Assembly: GCF_014202765.1 (NCBI RefSeq)
Contig: NZ_JACHHN010000007.1
Location: 152,194 to 216,193, forward strand
From: Silvimonas terrae
GTDB taxonomy: Bacteria > Pseudomonadota > Gammaproteobacteria > Burkholderiales > Chitinibacteraceae
Direction of reading: 5' to 3'
Length of the DNA stretch: 64,000 nt
Shown: piece after piece, positions 7,554 to 19,141 of the stretch
Layout of the letters: each line of letters begins with the position of its first letter
Position numbering within the stretch: the stretch's first letter is position 1
Position numbers and translations under genes: made by a program
Notes under the pieces: model-generated
Database searches by the model: none
Told to the model about the DNA's origin: nothing
What the model saw: the letters and a program-made list of their open reading frames with translations, nothing else

Positions 7554-9071
7554 TTATTGCGGCAACTGGGGTGTTGGCAGCTTGGACTGCGAAACATGCC
7601 AGATCAGGTCGTTCACAGATTGATGCATCAGATCCGTAAACATCTTGGGGTACAGACCCATGCCCAGCACGGTCACGGCCAGAACCACCAGGATCAGCAG
7701 TTCACGCTTGTTCACGTCTTTGAGTTCGGCCACATGATGGTTGGCAACATCACCAAAAATCACGCGCTTGTACATCCACAGGGTATAAGCAGCGCCGAAG
7801 ACCAGTGTGGTGGCGGCGAAGAAGGCGAACCAGAAGTTAACCTGGATTGCACCCAGCACCACAAAGAACTCGCCCACGAAACCGGAGGTTGCCGGCAGGC
7901 CAGAGTTGGCCATGGCAAACAACATCATGAAGGCGGCAAAAATCGGCATCTTGTTCACAACACCGCCGTAGTCGGCGATCTTGCGGCTGTGCACACGGTC
8001 GTACATCACACCAATGCAGAAGAACATGGCGGCGGATACAAAACCGTGGGAGATCATCTGCACGATGGCACCCTCAACCGCAAACTGGTTGAGTTGCGTG
8101 CCGCCAGCGAACATGAAGAAGCCCAGGGTCACAAAACCCATGTGCGAGATGGACGAATACGCCACCAGCTTTTTCATGTCGGTCTGCACCAGCGCAACCA
8201 TACCGATGTAGACCACGGCGATCAGCGAGAACAGCACGAACACCCAGGCGTATTCGCGGCAGGCATCCGGCAGGATCGGCAGGGCAAACCGCAGGAAACC
8301 GTAGGCACCCAACTTCAGGGTAATGGCCGCCAACACCATGGAACCACCCGTCGGCGCTTCCACGTGGGCATCCGGCAACCAGGTGTGTACCGGCCACATC
8401 GGCACCTTCACCGCAAACGCGAAGAAGAAGGCGATCAGCAGCAGGGTTTGCGCGGTCATGGTCAGCGGAACGCGCGCAAAGTCTGCAATGGCAAAGGAGC
8501 CTTGGGTCTGACCGTACAGGTAGATAAAGGCCACCAGTGTCAGCAGCGAGCCGAGCAAGGTGTAGAGGAAGAACTTGATCGACGCGTACACGCGGTTCGG
8601 ACCACCCCAGATCCCGATGATCAGGTACATCGGGATCAGCATGGCTTCGAAGAACACGTAGAACAGGATGGCGTCTTGCGCAGCAAACGCGCCATTGATC
8701 AGGCCGGACATGATCAGGAACGCGGCCATGTACTGGGCCACGCGCTTCTCAATGACCTGCCAGCCCGCCAGCACCACCATCAGGGTGGTGAACGAGTTCA
8801 GGATCACGAACCATACGGACAGGCCATCGACGCCCAGCGCATAGTTGATGTTGAACGTTGCAATCCAGGGTTTGAACTCGGTGAATTGCATGCCACCGTT
8901 GTACGTGTCGAAACCGGTGTAAAGCGGAATCGAAACTGCAAACCCCAGCAGCGCGCCGATCAGGGCCAGCCAGCGCGCGGCTGGTGCCTTGTCATCGCCC
9001 CCGGTTGCCAGCACCACCACGCCCGCCAGAATCGGCAGCCAGATCGTGAGGCTCAGAAGATTACCCGTCAT
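7554..9071 (-). CDS. nuoM: NADH-quinone oxidoreductase subunit M
   Basis: 505 residues, 14 or so membrane helices. It has the family motifs FFEAMLIPMYLIIGIWGG, the VPMWPVHTWLPDAHVEAPTGGS loop and KKLVAYSSISHMGF. It forms the middle antiporter-like proton channel of the complex I membrane arm. It lies between nuoL and nuoN. Confidence 0.97.
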   Translation of the reverse strand: MTGNLLSLTIWLPILAGVVVLATGGDDKAPAARWLALIGALLGFAVSIPLYTGFDTYNGGMQFTEFKPWIATFNINYALGVDGLSVWFVILNSFTTLMVVLAGWQVIEKRVAQYMAAFLIMSGLINGAFAAQDAILFYVFFEAMLIPMYLIIGIWGGPNRVYASIKFFLYTLLGSLLTLVAFIYLYGQTQGSFAIADFARVPLTMTAQTLLLIAFFFAFAVKVPMWPVHTWLPDAHVEAPTGGSMVLAAITLKLGAYGFLRFALPILPDACREYAWVFVLFSLIAVVYIGMVALVQTDMKKLVAYSSISHMGFVTLGFFMFAGGTQLNQFAVEGAIVQMISHGFVSAAMFFCIGVMYDRVHSRKIADYGGVVNKMPIFAAFMMLFAMANSGLPATSGFVGEFFVVLGAIQVNFWFAFFAATTLVFGAAYTLWMYKRVIFGDVANHHVAELKDVNKRELLILVVLAVTVLGMGLYPKMFTDLMHQSVNDLIWHVSQSKLPTPQLPQ

Positions 9072-9121
9072 AGTCTACCTGCTTGTTTTAATTACTCTGA
9101 ACTACTCGTATATCAACCGGA

Positions 9122-11167
9122 TCAGTGAGCCAGCGCCTGTAGCGGCAGGGTCAGCCAGATCGTGATCAACACCAGTGCGCCAATAATCATGGCAAACGCA
9201 TAGTGGTAGATGTAACCGGTCTGAACCCGGCGAACCAGGAATGCAAACCAGCCAGTGACCTTCGCCAGACCGTTGACCACAAGGCCATCGATCAAGAGCG
9301 CGTCACCCACCTTCCACAGCAGCGTGCCAATGGCACGGCCAGCAGCGGCAAAGACGTTGATGAACAGGAAATCCATGTAGTACTTGTTTTCGAGCAGCTT
9401 GTTCACGCCGATCGAAGTGAAGAACTTTTCGCAAGCGGCGGGCAGTTCCGGCTTGACCATGTAGAACACGTAAGACAGCACCACACCGGCAATCGCCAGC
9501 CACACCGGCAAGCCAGCAAAGGCATGCACTGCCATGGCAGCCCAGCCGTGGAACTCGTGCGTCAGCTCTTCCATGGCCGGGTGTGCTTCGGTATTCACAA
9601 ACAGCACGCCCTTGAAGAAGTCACCGAACAGCATCGGTTCGATGGCGATGGCACCGATGATCACCGACGGAATCGCCAGCAGGATCAGCGGCAAAGTCAC
9701 CACCCACGGGGACTCGTGCGGCTTGTCGTTCGGACCCAGACCATGGTGTTCGCCATGATCATCGTGATCGTCATGATGGTCGTGGCCGTGCCCCTTCTGC
9801 ATCCAGCGTTCCTTGCCGTGGAAGACGAGGAAGTACATGCGGAAGGAGTAGAACGCGGTTACAAACACACCAGCCACCACAGCGAAGTAGGCAAAACCAG
9901 CGCCCGGCAGGTGGGAGGCCTTCACGGCATCAATGATCGAATCTTTGGAGTAGAAACCGGCGAAGAACGGCGTGCCAATCAAAGCCAGCGAACCAATCAG
10001 CGAGGTAATCCAGGTGATCGGCATGTACTTGCGCAGGCCACCCATGTTGCGGATGTCCTGGTCGTGGTGCATGCCCATGATCACGGAACCAGCGCCAAGG
10101 AACAGCAGCGCCTTGAAGAACGCATGGGTCATCAGGTGGAACAGGGCCACGGAGTAAGCCGATGCGCCCAGCGCAACGGTCATGTAACCCAGTTGCGACA
10201 GCGTGGAGTACGCCACCACGCGCTTGATGTCGTTCTGGATGATGCCGAGGAAACCCATGAACAGCGCGGTAATCGCACCGATCACCATCACAAAGTTCAG
10301 CGCGGTATCCGACAGCTCAAACAGCGGGGACATGCGGCTGACCATGAAGATACCAGCCGTCACCATCGTCGCAGCGTGGATCAGGGCGGAGATCGGGGTC
10401 GGGCCTTCCATGGAATCCGGCAGCCAGACATGCAGCGGGAACTGAGCCGACTTACCCATGGCACCGATGAACAGCAAGATGCAGGTGAGGGTCATCAGCG
10501 ACCAGGTATGGCCGGAGATGATGCTGACCGTTTCATTCTGCAGCGACGGCGCTTTGGCAAACACGGCGGCGTAGTCCAGCGAGCCGAAGTGGAACAGCAC
10601 CAGACCGATCCCCAGGAGGAAACCAAAGTCACCCACACGGTTCACCAGGAACGCTTTCAGGTTGGCGAAAATGGCGGTAGGACGCTTGAACCAGAAACCG
10701 ATCAGCAGGTACGAGACCAGACCCACTGCTTCCCAGCCAAAGAACAGCTGGACGAAGTTGTTGCTCATCACGAGCATCAGCATCGAGAAGGTAAACAGCG
10801 AGATGTAGCTGAAGAAGCGGTTGTAACCTGGGTCTTCTTCCATGTAGCCAATGGTGTACACGTGCACCATCAGCGATACGAAGGTCACCACGCACATCAT
10901 CATGGCGGTGAGTTTGTCCACCAGGAAACCGACGTTGAAGTCGATGCCGTTGATGGTCATCCAGGTGTAAACGGTACCGTTGAAGCTTTCGCCACCGTTG
11001 ATGAGGTTATTGAGCGTCCAGGCAGAGAGCGCAAACGCCACGGCTACACCCGCGATGGTGACGGTATGCGCCACCTTGCGGCTGATCGCCCAGCCAAACA
11101 GGCCTGCCACCAGAGCACCGAACAGCGGCGCCAGTGGAATCAGCAGGTAAATTGTTTTGATATCCAT
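9122..11167 (-). CDS. nuoL: NADH-quinone oxidoreductase subunit L
   Basis: 681 residues, the distal antiporter-like subunit with the long lateral helix at the C-terminus. Motifs seen: LFFGWEAVGLVSYLLIGFW, KSAQFPLHVWLPDSMEGPTPISALIHAATMV and KRVVAYSTLSQLGYM. Residues 459-475 form a His/Asp-rich hydrophilic loop (GHGHDHHDDHDDHGEHH) between two membrane helices, a possible metal-binding patch. Confidence 0.97.
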   Translation of the reverse strand: MDIKTIYLLIPLAPLFGALVAGLFGWAISRKVAHTVTIAGVAVAFALSAWTLNNLINGGESFNGTVYTWMTINGIDFNVGFLVDKLTAMMMCVVTFVSLMVHVYTIGYMEEDPGYNRFFSYISLFTFSMLMLVMSNNFVQLFFGWEAVGLVSYLLIGFWFKRPTAIFANLKAFLVNRVGDFGFLLGIGLVLFHFGSLDYAAVFAKAPSLQNETVSIISGHTWSLMTLTCILLFIGAMGKSAQFPLHVWLPDSMEGPTPISALIHAATMVTAGIFMVSRMSPLFELSDTALNFVMVIGAITALFMGFLGIIQNDIKRVVAYSTLSQLGYMTVALGASAYSVALFHLMTHAFFKALLFLGAGSVIMGMHHDQDIRNMGGLRKYMPITWITSLIGSLALIGTPFFAGFYSKDSIIDAVKASHLPGAGFAYFAVVAGVFVTAFYSFRMYFLVFHGKERWMQKGHGHDHHDDHDDHGEHHGLGPNDKPHESPWVVTLPLILLAIPSVIIGAIAIEPMLFGDFFKGVLFVNTEAHPAMEELTHEFHGWAAMAVHAFAGLPVWLAIAGVVLSYVFYMVKPELPAACEKFFTSIGVNKLLENKYYMDFLFINVFAAAGRAIGTLLWKVGDALLIDGLVVNGLAKVTGWFAFLVRRVQTGYIYHYAFAMIIGALVLITIWLTLPLQALAH

Positions 11168-11194
11168 TGTTTGAAATCCGGGTTCGCTTGTTCG

Positions 11195-11500
11195 TTAGCC
11201 CTTCAGGCTGCCAAGGTCTTCAACATTGATCGAGCGCAGGTTACGGAACAGCACGACCAGAATGGCGAGGCCGATTGCCGATTCGGCAGCCGCCACCGTG
11301 AGGATGAAGAACACAAAAACCTGACCGGAAGCGTCACCCAGAAACTGGGAGAACGCGACAAAGTTCATGTTCACGGCCAGGAGCATCAGCTCGATGGCCA
11401 TCAACAGCACAATCAGGTTCTTGCGGTTCATGAAGATGCCGAACACGGAGACCGAAAACAGGATCGCCGAGAGCACAAGGTAATGAGTCAGTGTCAGCAC
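11195..11500 (-). CDS. nuoK: NADH-quinone oxidoreductase subunit K
   Basis: 101 residues with three membrane helices and conserved glutamates in the helices ([14 protein letters not shown] and [11 protein letters not shown]), which are part of the buried proton path. The GTG start at 11500 is chosen because GGAG lies 8 nt upstream and the length then matches the family. The longer frame to 11554 would overlap nuoJ. It lies 13 bp after nuoJ. Confidence 0.95.
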   Translation of the reverse strand: MLTLTHYLVLSAILFSVSVFGIFMNRKNLIVLLMAIELMLLAVNMNFVAFSQFLGDASGQVFVFFILTVAAAESAIGLAILVVLFRNLRSINVEDLGSLKG

Positions 11501-11513
11501 GTTGCGCTCTCCA

Positions 11514-12158
11514 TCAAGCGTTTGGTTGTTGTTCGTCAACCGCAGGCTGCTCACCCACAGTCGGACGTGCTTCAGCGTTCATCTTGACGATGCGGACGCG
11601 ATCATCACGCTTGACCGCAATCTGGTCAGCCGGATTGATGTACTTGGTGTTCTTGCGCTTGCGCAGGGTCAGTGCAATGGCAGCAATCATACCGACCAGC
11701 AACAGGGCAGCAGCCAGCTGGAACGGCAGGAAATACTGGGTATAAATCAGGTTACCCAGCACGCGGGCATTGTTATAACCCGCGGCCGGCTCCGGCATGC
11801 GCGCGTTTGGCAGGTCAGCCGCTTTGTGCGTGAGGATGGTGACCATCTCGAACACCATGATCACGGCCACAATCACCGCCAGCGGTACGTGCTTCCAGAA
11901 GCCCTTGCGCAACTCTTCGAAGTTGACATCCAGCATCATCACCACAAAGAGGAACAGCACCATCACCGCGCCGACATAAACCAGCACCAGTGACACAGCA
12001 AGGAACTCGGCCTTCATCAGCATCCACAGCATGGCGCCGCTAAAGAACGAAAGCATGAGGTACAGCGCAGCGTGTACCGGGTTCTTGGCCGTGATGGTTG
12101 CCAGACTGGCAAGCAGCAGGACGGCCGCGAAGATGTAGAAAATAACGACAGAAGTCAT
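11514..12158 (-). CDS. nuoJ: NADH-quinone oxidoreductase subunit J
   Basis: 214 residues, five membrane helices in the first 170 residues ([29 protein letters not shown], the [17 protein letters not shown] helix). The hydrophilic C-terminal tail is charged and low-complexity. Membrane-arm subunit linking NuoA, NuoH and NuoK in complex I. Confidence 0.96.
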   Translation of the reverse strand: MTSVVIFYIFAAVLLLASLATITAKNPVHAALYLMLSFFSGAMLWMLMKAEFLAVSLVLVYVGAVMVLFLFVVMMLDVNFEELRKGFWKHVPLAVIVAVIMVFEMVTILTHKAADLPNARMPEPAAGYNNARVLGNLIYTQYFLPFQLAAALLLVGMIAAIALTLRKRKNTKYINPADQIAVKRDDRVRIVKMNAEARPTVGEQPAVDEQQPNA

Positions 12159-12188
12159 GACGTTGTTGTATCCCTTGTCTCGATCCGC

Positions 12189-12677
12189 TTAGCGGTAACG
12201 GGCGTCGGCCGCCTTGTTGGCCGCGATCTGGGCTTCATACTTGTCACCCACCGCCAGCAGCATCGGCTTGGTGTAATACAGATCGCCACGTTTTTCGCCG
12301 TGGTATTCCAGAATGTGGGTTTCCACAATGGCGTCTACCGGACAGGCTTCTTCGCAGAAACCGCAGAAGATGCACTTGGTCAGATCGATGTCATAACGCG
12401 TGGTACGGCGGGTGCCATCATCTCGCTTGTCCGATTCGATCGTGATGGCCATGGCCGGGCAGACTGCTTCACACAGTTTGCAGGCGATGCAGCGTTCTTC
12501 GCCGTTGGCGTAGCGACGCTGGGCATGCAGACCACGAAAACGCGGGCTGATCGGGGTTTTTTCTTCCGGAAACTGCACGGTGATCTTGCGCTGGAAGAAA
12601 TAACGCCCGGTGAGCATCAGACCCTTGACCAGCTCTACGAGCAGGAAGGTCTTGAAAAAATTGGAAATTCTATCCAT
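12189..12677 (-). CDS. nuoI: NADH-quinone oxidoreductase subunit I (2 x 4Fe-4S)
   Basis: 162 residues. Two ferredoxin motifs, [12 protein letters not shown] and [15 protein letters not shown], carry clusters N6a and N6b, which pass electrons towards NuoB. The basic, hydrophobic N-terminus anchors the protein at the membrane interface. Confidence 0.98.
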   Translation of the reverse strand: MDRISNFFKTFLLVELVKGLMLTGRYFFQRKITVQFPEEKTPISPRFRGLHAQRRYANGEERCIACKLCEAVCPAMAITIESDKRDDGTRRTTRYDIDLTKCIFCGFCEEACPVDAIVETHILEYHGEKRGDLYYTKPMLLAVGDKYEAQIAANKAADARYR

Positions 12678-12692
12678 GTCTGTATCCTCGCC

Positions 12693-13742
12693 CTACTTCC
12701 ACAGCGACAGCGGTGTTTGCATCCACGCGCCGACAACGACAATCCACACCAGCGTGACCGGAATGAACACTTTCCAGCCCAGACGCATCAACTGGTCATA
12801 GCGGTAACGCGGGAAAGTAGCCCGGGCCCACAGGAAGAAGAACAGCATCAGCGCACACTTGAGGAACCACCAGATAAAGCTCGGGGCGCCCAGGAATGGC
12901 ACACTGGACGGGAACGGCGACAGCCACCCACCCAGGAACATGACCGTGGCCATGGCCGAGATCAAAATCATGTTCATGTATTCGGCCAGGAAGAACAGCG
13001 CGAAGCTCATGCCCGAGTATTCGATCATGTGGCCGGCCACGATTTCCGATTCGCCTTCGGTCACGTCAAACGGGGCGCGGTTGGTTTCAGCCAGACCCGA
13101 GATGAAGTAGACGACGAACAGCGGCAGCAGCGGCAACCAGTTCCAGGAGAAGACCGAACCGCCCGCAGCACCGTGCGCTTGCTGGTTGACGATTTCGGTC
13201 ACGTTCAGGCTACCCGAAACCATCATCACGCCGATCAGCGCAAAACCCATGGCCAGCTCGTACGACACCATCTGCGCTGCGGCGCGCATGGCACCCAGGA
13301 ACGCATACTTGGAGTTGGACGCCCAGCCGGCAATGATCACGCCATACACGCCCAGCGAGGTGATCGCCATGACGTACAGCAGACCAATGTTCACGTCAGC
13401 CAGCACCAGACCCGGGAAGAACGGAATCACGGCCCAGCCAGCCAGCGCTGGCATCAGCACCAGAATCGGGGCGATGAAAAACAGGCCCTTGCTGGCGGCG
13501 GACGGTGCAATGATTTCCTTCAACAGCAGCTTGAGCACGTCAGCAAACGGCTGCAGCAGACCCAGCGGGCCCACGCGGTTCGGGCCCACGCGGATCTGCA
13601 TGTAGCCGATCACCTTGCGCTCGGCATAGGTCATGTAGGCCACGCTCAGGATCAGCGGCACGGCAATGGCCACGATCTTGAGCAATGTCCAGATCACAAA
13701 ACCGATCTGAGTATCAAAGAGGAAGTGTTTCAACAGTTCCAT
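12693..13742 (-). CDS. nuoH: NADH-quinone oxidoreductase subunit H
   Basis: 349 residues, eight or so membrane helices. The signatures [26 protein letters not shown] and [26 protein letters not shown] are diagnostic for this quinone-site subunit, which couples the peripheral and membrane arms. It lies between nuoG and nuoI. Confidence 0.98.
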   Translation of the reverse strand: MELLKHFLFDTQIGFVIWTLLKIVAIAVPLILSVAYMTYAERKVIGYMQIRVGPNRVGPLGLLQPFADVLKLLLKEIIAPSAASKGLFFIAPILVLMPALAGWAVIPFFPGLVLADVNIGLLYVMAITSLGVYGVIIAGWASNSKYAFLGAMRAAAQMVSYELAMGFALIGVMMVSGSLNVTEIVNQQAHGAAGGSVFSWNWLPLLPLFVVYFISGLAETNRAPFDVTEGESEIVAGHMIEYSGMSFALFFLAEYMNMILISAMATVMFLGGWLSPFPSSVPFLGAPSFIWWFLKCALMLFFFLWARATFPRYRYDQLMRLGWKVFIPVTLVWIVVVGAWMQTPLSLWK

Positions 13743-13756
13743 TATTGTTATCGCCC

Positions 13757-16060
13757 TTATGCTTTGACGACTTGCAGCGCTGCTGCAGCATCAAGATGAC
13801 GGGTCAGCGGGTGTGCCGCAGCGATACGCACAACCTCGTTCAGCAACGCATCATCCTGCGCCACCACGAGTTCTGCTTCACCGCCCTGCACCACTTTGGC
13901 CTTGTCGCCGGCAACCAGACCCAATTGGGCCAGCGTCGCAGCATTGGCACGCAGTGTTGCGGCGTCCTGTGCATCGACGGTTGCTTGCAGGCTCGGTGCA
14001 CGACGGGTCAGTGCATCGATCTGGTACAGCGGCACTTCGGCCAGACGGGCCAGACCGGATGCGGCCACAGCCTTCACGTTGACCGCCTTGGCCGGCGCGT
14101 TGTTCAGCTTGCCTTCAATACCGGCGGCGAGTGCTTCGTCACGGACTTCTTCGGACGAGGCAAATTCGAAACCTTGCAGGCCCAGCAGATTACCCAACAC
14201 GCGGAACACCTTCCAGGCCGGACGGGTTTCGCCCAGCGGACGCACCACGCCGTTGAAGCTTTGCGGGCGACTTTCCAGATTGATGAACGTGCCAGAAGTC
14301 TCAGAGAACGGCGACACCGGCAGGATCACGTCGGCATAGTCGTAAGCGCAGGACTGGAATGGCGAGAGCACCACAACCATATCTGCTTGTTCAACTGCGG
14401 CCAGGGCCTTGGGTGCGCTGGCGGTGTCAAAGTCAACCTCGGCACCCAGCACCACGTAGGCTTTCTTCGGCTGGGCGAATGCGTCAGCCAGGGTATTAAA
14501 GCCGATCAACTGCGCGCCAACACTATTGGCACCGCTATTCAGAATGCCCAGCTTGGCGCCAGCCAGTTCGGCGATCGCGGCCACAACAGCGTGCAGTTCA
14601 CCCGCGCGGGTACCTTCAGCAGCCAGGCTGCCCAGCAACACGCCCACTTTCTCGCTGGCCACCAATGTGGTTGCGATCAGTTTGGCTTGTTCAGACACCG
14701 TGATGCCGGACGCATCGATGTGCGCCGGTACAGCAACGCCCTTCTGCTCTGCCACCGAGACCAGCACTTCCAGCGCACCTTCGACCAGTTGGTCCGGGCG
14801 GGTGACGACATTGCCGTGCACCTTGGTCAACAGGTCGTCATTGTGCGGGTTCACCACAGACAACTTCATGCCGTGCTTGACCGATTGACGAAGACGTTGA
14901 GCCAGCAGCGGTTGTTCTTTGCGCAGCGTAGAACCAACAACCAGCACGGCGTCGTTGTCGGCCAGTTCGACAATACTTTGGCCCAGCCACTGCACGCCGG
15001 CGGTGGCAAACGCGGCATCTTGCTGGCGCAGGTTGGCGGCCGTGTTCTTGATACCCAGCGCACCAGTCAGCTTCTTCAGCAGGAACAATTCTTCCAGGGT
15101 AGAAGACGGCGAAGCCAGAGCGGCCACGCTATCGGCACCGTGCTCTTCGATCACGGACTTCAGGCCGTTGGCGACGTATTCCAGCGCCACGGTCCAGTCT
15201 ACTTCCTGCCATGCACCGCCTTGCTTGATCAGCGGCTTTTGCAGACGCTCATTGCTGCCCAGCGCTTCGTAAGAGAAGCGATCGCGGTCAGACAACCAGC
15301 ATTCGTTAATACTTTCGTTTTCCAGCGGCAGTACGCGCTTGACCTTGTGGTCCTTGACCTGAACGATCAGGTTGGAACCCAGACCATCGTGCGCACCTAC
15401 CGACTTGCGACGGGAGAGTTCCCACGTACGGGCCGAGAAGCGGAACGGCTTGGAGGTCAACGCGCCCACCGGGCACAGGTCAATCACGTTGCCGGAGATT
15501 TCCGAGTTCACGGTCTTGCCGATGAAGGTCATCACCTCGGTGTGTTCACCGCGGCCCGGCATGCCCAGTTCCTGGAAGCCGGCGATTTCTTCGGTGAAAC
15601 GCACACAACGGCTGCAGTGAATGCAACGGGTCATGTCGGTCGAGATCAGCGGGCCCAGGTTCTTGTTGGTGACCGAGCGCTTTTCTTCTTCATAGCGGGA
15701 ACCGGACTGACCGTAACCCACGGCCAGATCCTGCAGTTGACACTCGCCACCCTGATCGCAAATCGGGCAATCAAGCGGGTGGTTGATCAGCAGGAATTCC
15801 ATCACGCCCTTCTGGGCTTTGACGGCGGCGTCCGAGTGCGTCCAGACCTTCATGCCGTCAGTGACGGGGGTCGCACAGGCGGGCAGCGGCTTGGGCGCTT
15901 TCTCAACCTGTACCAGACACATCCGGCAGTTAGCGGCGATAGACAGCTTCTTGTGGTAGCAGAAGTGCGGGATGTAAACGCCGACCGAAGTCGCGGCGTC
16001 CATCACGGTGCTGCCACCGGGCACTGTCAGTTTGTTACCGTCGATTTCAACTTCCAGCAT
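13757..16060 (-). CDS. nuoG: NADH-quinone oxidoreductase subunit G
   Basis: 767 residues. The N-terminal 2Fe-2S domain has [15 protein letters not shown], followed by [14 protein letters not shown] and [10 protein letters not shown] for the 4Fe-4S clusters. The remainder is a molybdopterin-oxidoreductase-like domain that has lost its cofactor in complex I. It belongs to the NADH-dehydrogenase module with NuoE and NuoF. Length is usual for betaproteobacteria. Confidence 0.97.
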   Translation of the reverse strand: MLEVEIDGNKLTVPGGSTVMDAATSVGVYIPHFCYHKKLSIAANCRMCLVQVEKAPKPLPACATPVTDGMKVWTHSDAAVKAQKGVMEFLLINHPLDCPICDQGGECQLQDLAVGYGQSGSRYEEEKRSVTNKNLGPLISTDMTRCIHCSRCVRFTEEIAGFQELGMPGRGEHTEVMTFIGKTVNSEISGNVIDLCPVGALTSKPFRFSARTWELSRRKSVGAHDGLGSNLIVQVKDHKVKRVLPLENESINECWLSDRDRFSYEALGSNERLQKPLIKQGGAWQEVDWTVALEYVANGLKSVIEEHGADSVAALASPSSTLEELFLLKKLTGALGIKNTAANLRQQDAAFATAGVQWLGQSIVELADNDAVLVVGSTLRKEQPLLAQRLRQSVKHGMKLSVVNPHNDDLLTKVHGNVVTRPDQLVEGALEVLVSVAEQKGVAVPAHIDASGITVSEQAKLIATTLVASEKVGVLLGSLAAEGTRAGELHAVVAAIAELAGAKLGILNSGANSVGAQLIGFNTLADAFAQPKKAYVVLGAEVDFDTASAPKALAAVEQADMVVVLSPFQSCAYDYADVILPVSPFSETSGTFINLESRPQSFNGVVRPLGETRPAWKVFRVLGNLLGLQGFEFASSEEVRDEALAAGIEGKLNNAPAKAVNVKAVAASGLARLAEVPLYQIDALTRRAPSLQATVDAQDAATLRANAATLAQLGLVAGDKAKVVQGGEAELVVAQDDALLNEVVRIAAAHPLTRHLDAAAALQVVKA

Positions 16061-16121
16061 ATCGAGCGATCCAGTTTATATCTTGAAAAAACTTCAACAG
16101 GGCCAGGCTTGATCAGGTAGA

Positions 16122-17411
16122 TCAGTAACCAGGAGCAATGCAGCGCTTGTTTTCGATGTGATATTCGAATTCGCCGCGGAAGTGCTTGAGCATGCCCTGC
16201 ACCGGCATCACGGCGGCGTCACCCAGCGCACAAATGGTGCGGCCGGCAATGTTGCCACCCACGGACAACAAGAGGTCCAGATCTTCCGGACGGCCCTGGC
16301 CGTGTTCGATGCGGTGAATCACGCGGTACAGCCAGCCAGTGCCTTCACGGCACGGCGTACATTGACCGCATGACTCTTCAAAGTAGAAATACGACAGACG
16401 TTCCAGCGCCTTGACCATGCAGGTGTCTTCGTCCATGACGATCACGGCACCCGAACCCAGCATGGAACCGGCCTTGGCAATCGCATCGAAATCCATGGTG
16501 GTATTCATCATGATTTCGGCCGGCAGCACCGGGGCGGACGAACCACCCGGGATGACGGCTTTGAGCTTCTTGCCATTGCGCATGCCGCCAGCCAGTTCCA
16601 GCAGTTCAGAGAACGGCATACCCAGCGGCACTTCATAGTTGCCAGGACGGTTCACGTGACCGGAAATGGAGAACAGCTTGGTGCCGCCGTTGTTGGGCTT
16701 GCCCAGTTCCAGGAACTTCTGGCCGCCGTTGCGAACGATGTACGGCACCGAGGCGTAAGTCTCGGTGTTGTTGATGGTGGTCGGCTTGCCATACAAACCA
16801 AAGCTGGCCGGGAATGGCGGCTTGAAGCGCGGCTGGCCTTTTTTGCCTTCCAGCGACTCCAGCAATGCCGTTTCTTCACCGCAAATGTAAGCGCCGTAGC
16901 CATGGTGCGCGTGCAGTTCGAAGTCAAAACCGCCACCCAGGATGTTCTTGCCCAGGAAGCCGGCCTTGCGGGCTTCTTCCAGCGCTTCTTCAAAGCGCAG
17001 ATAGGCTTCAAACACTTCACCGTGGATGTAGTTGTAACCAACGGTGGCGCCCATGGTAAACCCGCCGATGATCATGCCTTCGATCAGCGCATGCGGGTTG
17101 TACTTGATGATGTCCAGGTCTTTGAAAGTACCCGGTTCGCCTTCATCGGTATTACAGACCAGGTACTTTTGACCCGGGAAGCTGCGCGGCATGAAGGACC
17201 ACTTCAGACCGGTCGGGAAGCCTGCGCCGCCACGGCCACGCAGGGCCGAGGTTTTCATTTCGGCGATGACGGCGTCTTGCGTCATCTTCTCGTTCACGAT
17301 CTTTTGCAGGGCTGCGTAGCCGCCACGCTTTACGTATTCTTCGAGACGCCAGCTATCCGGGTTCTCGAACTCGACGCCTTCAAACACGACGCCTTTGACG
17401 AAAGTTGCCAT
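16122..17411 (-). CDS. nuoF: NADH-quinone oxidoreductase subunit F (FMN/NADH binding)
   Basis: 429 residues. Visible are the FMN/NADH-binding [10 protein letters not shown] motif near residue 60, [18 protein letters not shown], and the C-terminal [13 protein letters not shown] cluster-binding motif (N3). NADH is oxidised here. The start codon follows the nuoE stop with no gap (TAAATG), so translation is likely coupled. Confidence 0.98.
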   Translation of the reverse strand: MATFVKGVVFEGVEFENPDSWRLEEYVKRGGYAALQKIVNEKMTQDAVIAEMKTSALRGRGGAGFPTGLKWSFMPRSFPGQKYLVCNTDEGEPGTFKDLDIIKYNPHALIEGMIIGGFTMGATVGYNYIHGEVFEAYLRFEEALEEARKAGFLGKNILGGGFDFELHAHHGYGAYICGEETALLESLEGKKGQPRFKPPFPASFGLYGKPTTINNTETYASVPYIVRNGGQKFLELGKPNNGGTKLFSISGHVNRPGNYEVPLGMPFSELLELAGGMRNGKKLKAVIPGGSSAPVLPAEIMMNTTMDFDAIAKAGSMLGSGAVIVMDEDTCMVKALERLSYFYFEESCGQCTPCREGTGWLYRVIHRIEHGQGRPEDLDLLLSVGGNIAGRTICALGDAAVMPVQGMLKHFRGEFEYHIENKRCIAPGY

Positions 17412-17885
17412 TTATTCGAGCTCCGCCAGTTTCTTGTCGATTGCTTCAGGCGTCATGTGCTGGCACATGCTGTGGTTGTTGTAGAGCAACACCGGGGCGT
17501 AACCACACGCACCCATGCACTCCCCTTCCATCAGCGTGAATTTGCCGTCAGCGGTGGTGTCGCCATAACCAATACCCAACTTTTGTTGCAGGTATTTGCC
17601 GGCGTCAGCGCCACCCGACAGCGCACAGGGCAGATTGGTACACACGGTGATCTTGTGTTTACCAATCGGCTTGAGCTGGAACATGTTGTAGAACGTGGCC
17701 ACTTCATACGCTGCGACTGGCGGTTGCTCCAGATATTCAGCAATAAATTCGATGGTCTCGTTGGACAACCAGCCTTTTTCGAGCTGGGCAATACGCAGCG
17801 CGGACATGAGCGCCGAACGCTTTCTGTCGGCCGGATACTTGGTCAGTTCACGGTCGATCTGCGCGAGGGATTCCGGGGACAACAT
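17412..17885 (-). CDS. nuoE: NADH-quinone oxidoreductase subunit E (2Fe-2S)
   Basis: 157 residues, thioredoxin-like 2Fe-2S protein. Cluster cysteines lie in CTNLPC and CMGACG (cluster N1a). ATFYNMFQLKPIGKH is typical of the family. It overlaps nuoD by 1 nt and abuts nuoF. Confidence 0.97.
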   Translation of the reverse strand: MLSPESLAQIDRELTKYPADRKRSALMSALRIAQLEKGWLSNETIEFIAEYLEQPPVAAYEVATFYNMFQLKPIGKHKITVCTNLPCALSGGADAGKYLQQKLGIGYGDTTADGKFTLMEGECMGACGYAPVLLYNNHSMCQHMTPEAIDKKLAELE

Positions 17886-19141
17886 CAGCGATCCACCTCA
17901 CCAAATACGATATCTTGCGTGCCGATAATGGCCACGACGTCAGACAGCATGTGCCCGCGCGACATTTCGTCAAGCGCAGACAAATGCACATAACCCGGCG
18001 CACGAATCTTCAACCGGTAAGGCTTGTTGGCACCATCGGACACCAGATAGATACCAAACTCACCCTTCGGATGCTCCACGGCGGCATAGGCCTCACCGGC
18101 CGGGACGTGCATGCCTTCGGTAAACAGTTTGAAGTGGTGAATCAGCTCTTCCATGTTGGTCTTCATCCCAACACGTGAAGGCGGCGCCACCTTGAAGTTC
18201 TCGGTAATGACCGGGCCCGGATTGGCACGCAGCCAGGCAATACACTGTTTGATAATGCGGTTGGACTGGCGCATTTCTTCCACGCGCACCAGGTAACGGT
18301 CGTAACAGTCGCCGTTCTTGCCCACCGGAATATCAAAGTCCATCTTGTCGTAGACTTCGTAGGGCTGCTTTTTACGCAGATCCCATTCCACGCCCGAGCC
18401 GCGCAGCATGGCGCCCGTCAGACCCAGCGCCATGGCGCGTTCTGGCGAGACCACACCGATACCGACGGTACGCTGCTTCCAGATACGGTTGTCGGTCAGC
18501 AGGGTTTCGTATTCGTCGACATAGGTCGGGAAACGGTTGGTGAAGTCTTCGATGAAATCAAGCATCGAACCTTCGCGATTCTCGTTCAGACGCTTGATCG
18601 CCGAGGCGTTACGCACCTTGGATGCCTGATATTTGGGCATCTCTTCCGGCAGATCGCGGTAAACACCGCCCGGACGATAGTACGCAGCATGCATACGGGC
18701 ACCAGACACAGCCTCGTAGCAATCCATCAAGTCTTCGCGTTCGCGGAAGGCGTACAGGAAGATGGTCATGGCGCCACAATCCAGACCGTGCGCACCAATC
18801 CACATCAGGTGATTCAGAATCCGGGTGATTTCATCAAACATCACGCGGATGTATTGCGCACGCAGCGGCACTTCGATGCCCGCCAGGCGCTCAATCGCCA
18901 TGCAATAGGCGTGCTCGTTGGCCATCATGGACACATAGTCCAGACGATCCATATACGGCAGCGACTGGATGAAGGTCTTGGATTCAGCCAGCTTTTCGGT
19001 ACCGCGGTGCAAGAGGCCAATGTGCGGATCAGCACGTTCGACCACTTCACCGTCCAGCTCCAGCACCAGACGCAGCACGCCGTGCGCGGCCGGGTGTTGC
19101 GGACCGAAGTTCAGGGTGTAATTACGGATTTCAGACGCCAC
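17885..19141 (-). CDS. nuoD: NADH-quinone oxidoreductase subunit D
   Basis: 418 residues, 49-kDa subunit homologue. [22 protein letters not shown] near the N-terminus forms part of the quinone pocket; the C-terminus ends ...[18 protein letters not shown], diagnostic of NuoD. It is separate from nuoC, unlike the fused E. coli gene, and overlaps nuoC by 11 nt. Confidence 0.98.
   Translation of the reverse strand: MASEIRNYTLNFGPQHPAAHGVLRLVLELDGEVVERADPHIGLLHRGTEKLAESKTFIQSLPYMDRLDYVSMMANEHAYCMAIERLAGIEVPLRAQYIRVMFDEITRILNHLMWIGAHGLDCGAMTIFLYAFREREDLMDCYEAVSGARMHAAYYRPGGVYRDLPEEMPKYQASKVRNASAIKRLNENREGSMLDFIEDFTNRFPTYVDEYETLLTDNRIWKQRTVGIGVVSPERAMALGLTGAMLRGSGVEWDLRKKQPYEVYDKMDFDIPVGKNGDCYDRYLVRVEEMRQSNRIIKQCIAWLRANPGPVITENFKVAPPSRVGMKTNMEELIHHFKLFTEGMHVPAGEAYAAVEHPKGEFGIYLVSDGANKPYRLKIRAPGYVHLSALDEMSRGHMLSDVVAIIGTQDIVFGEVDR

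Noticed and set aside
5842-16120. Very long plus-strand open frames opposite the nuo genes (up to 811 codons)
   Set aside because: They mirror the codon structure of the minus-strand genes, are rich in His, Gln and Arg, lack recognisable domains and ribosome-binding sites, and every one lies over a well-identified nuo gene.
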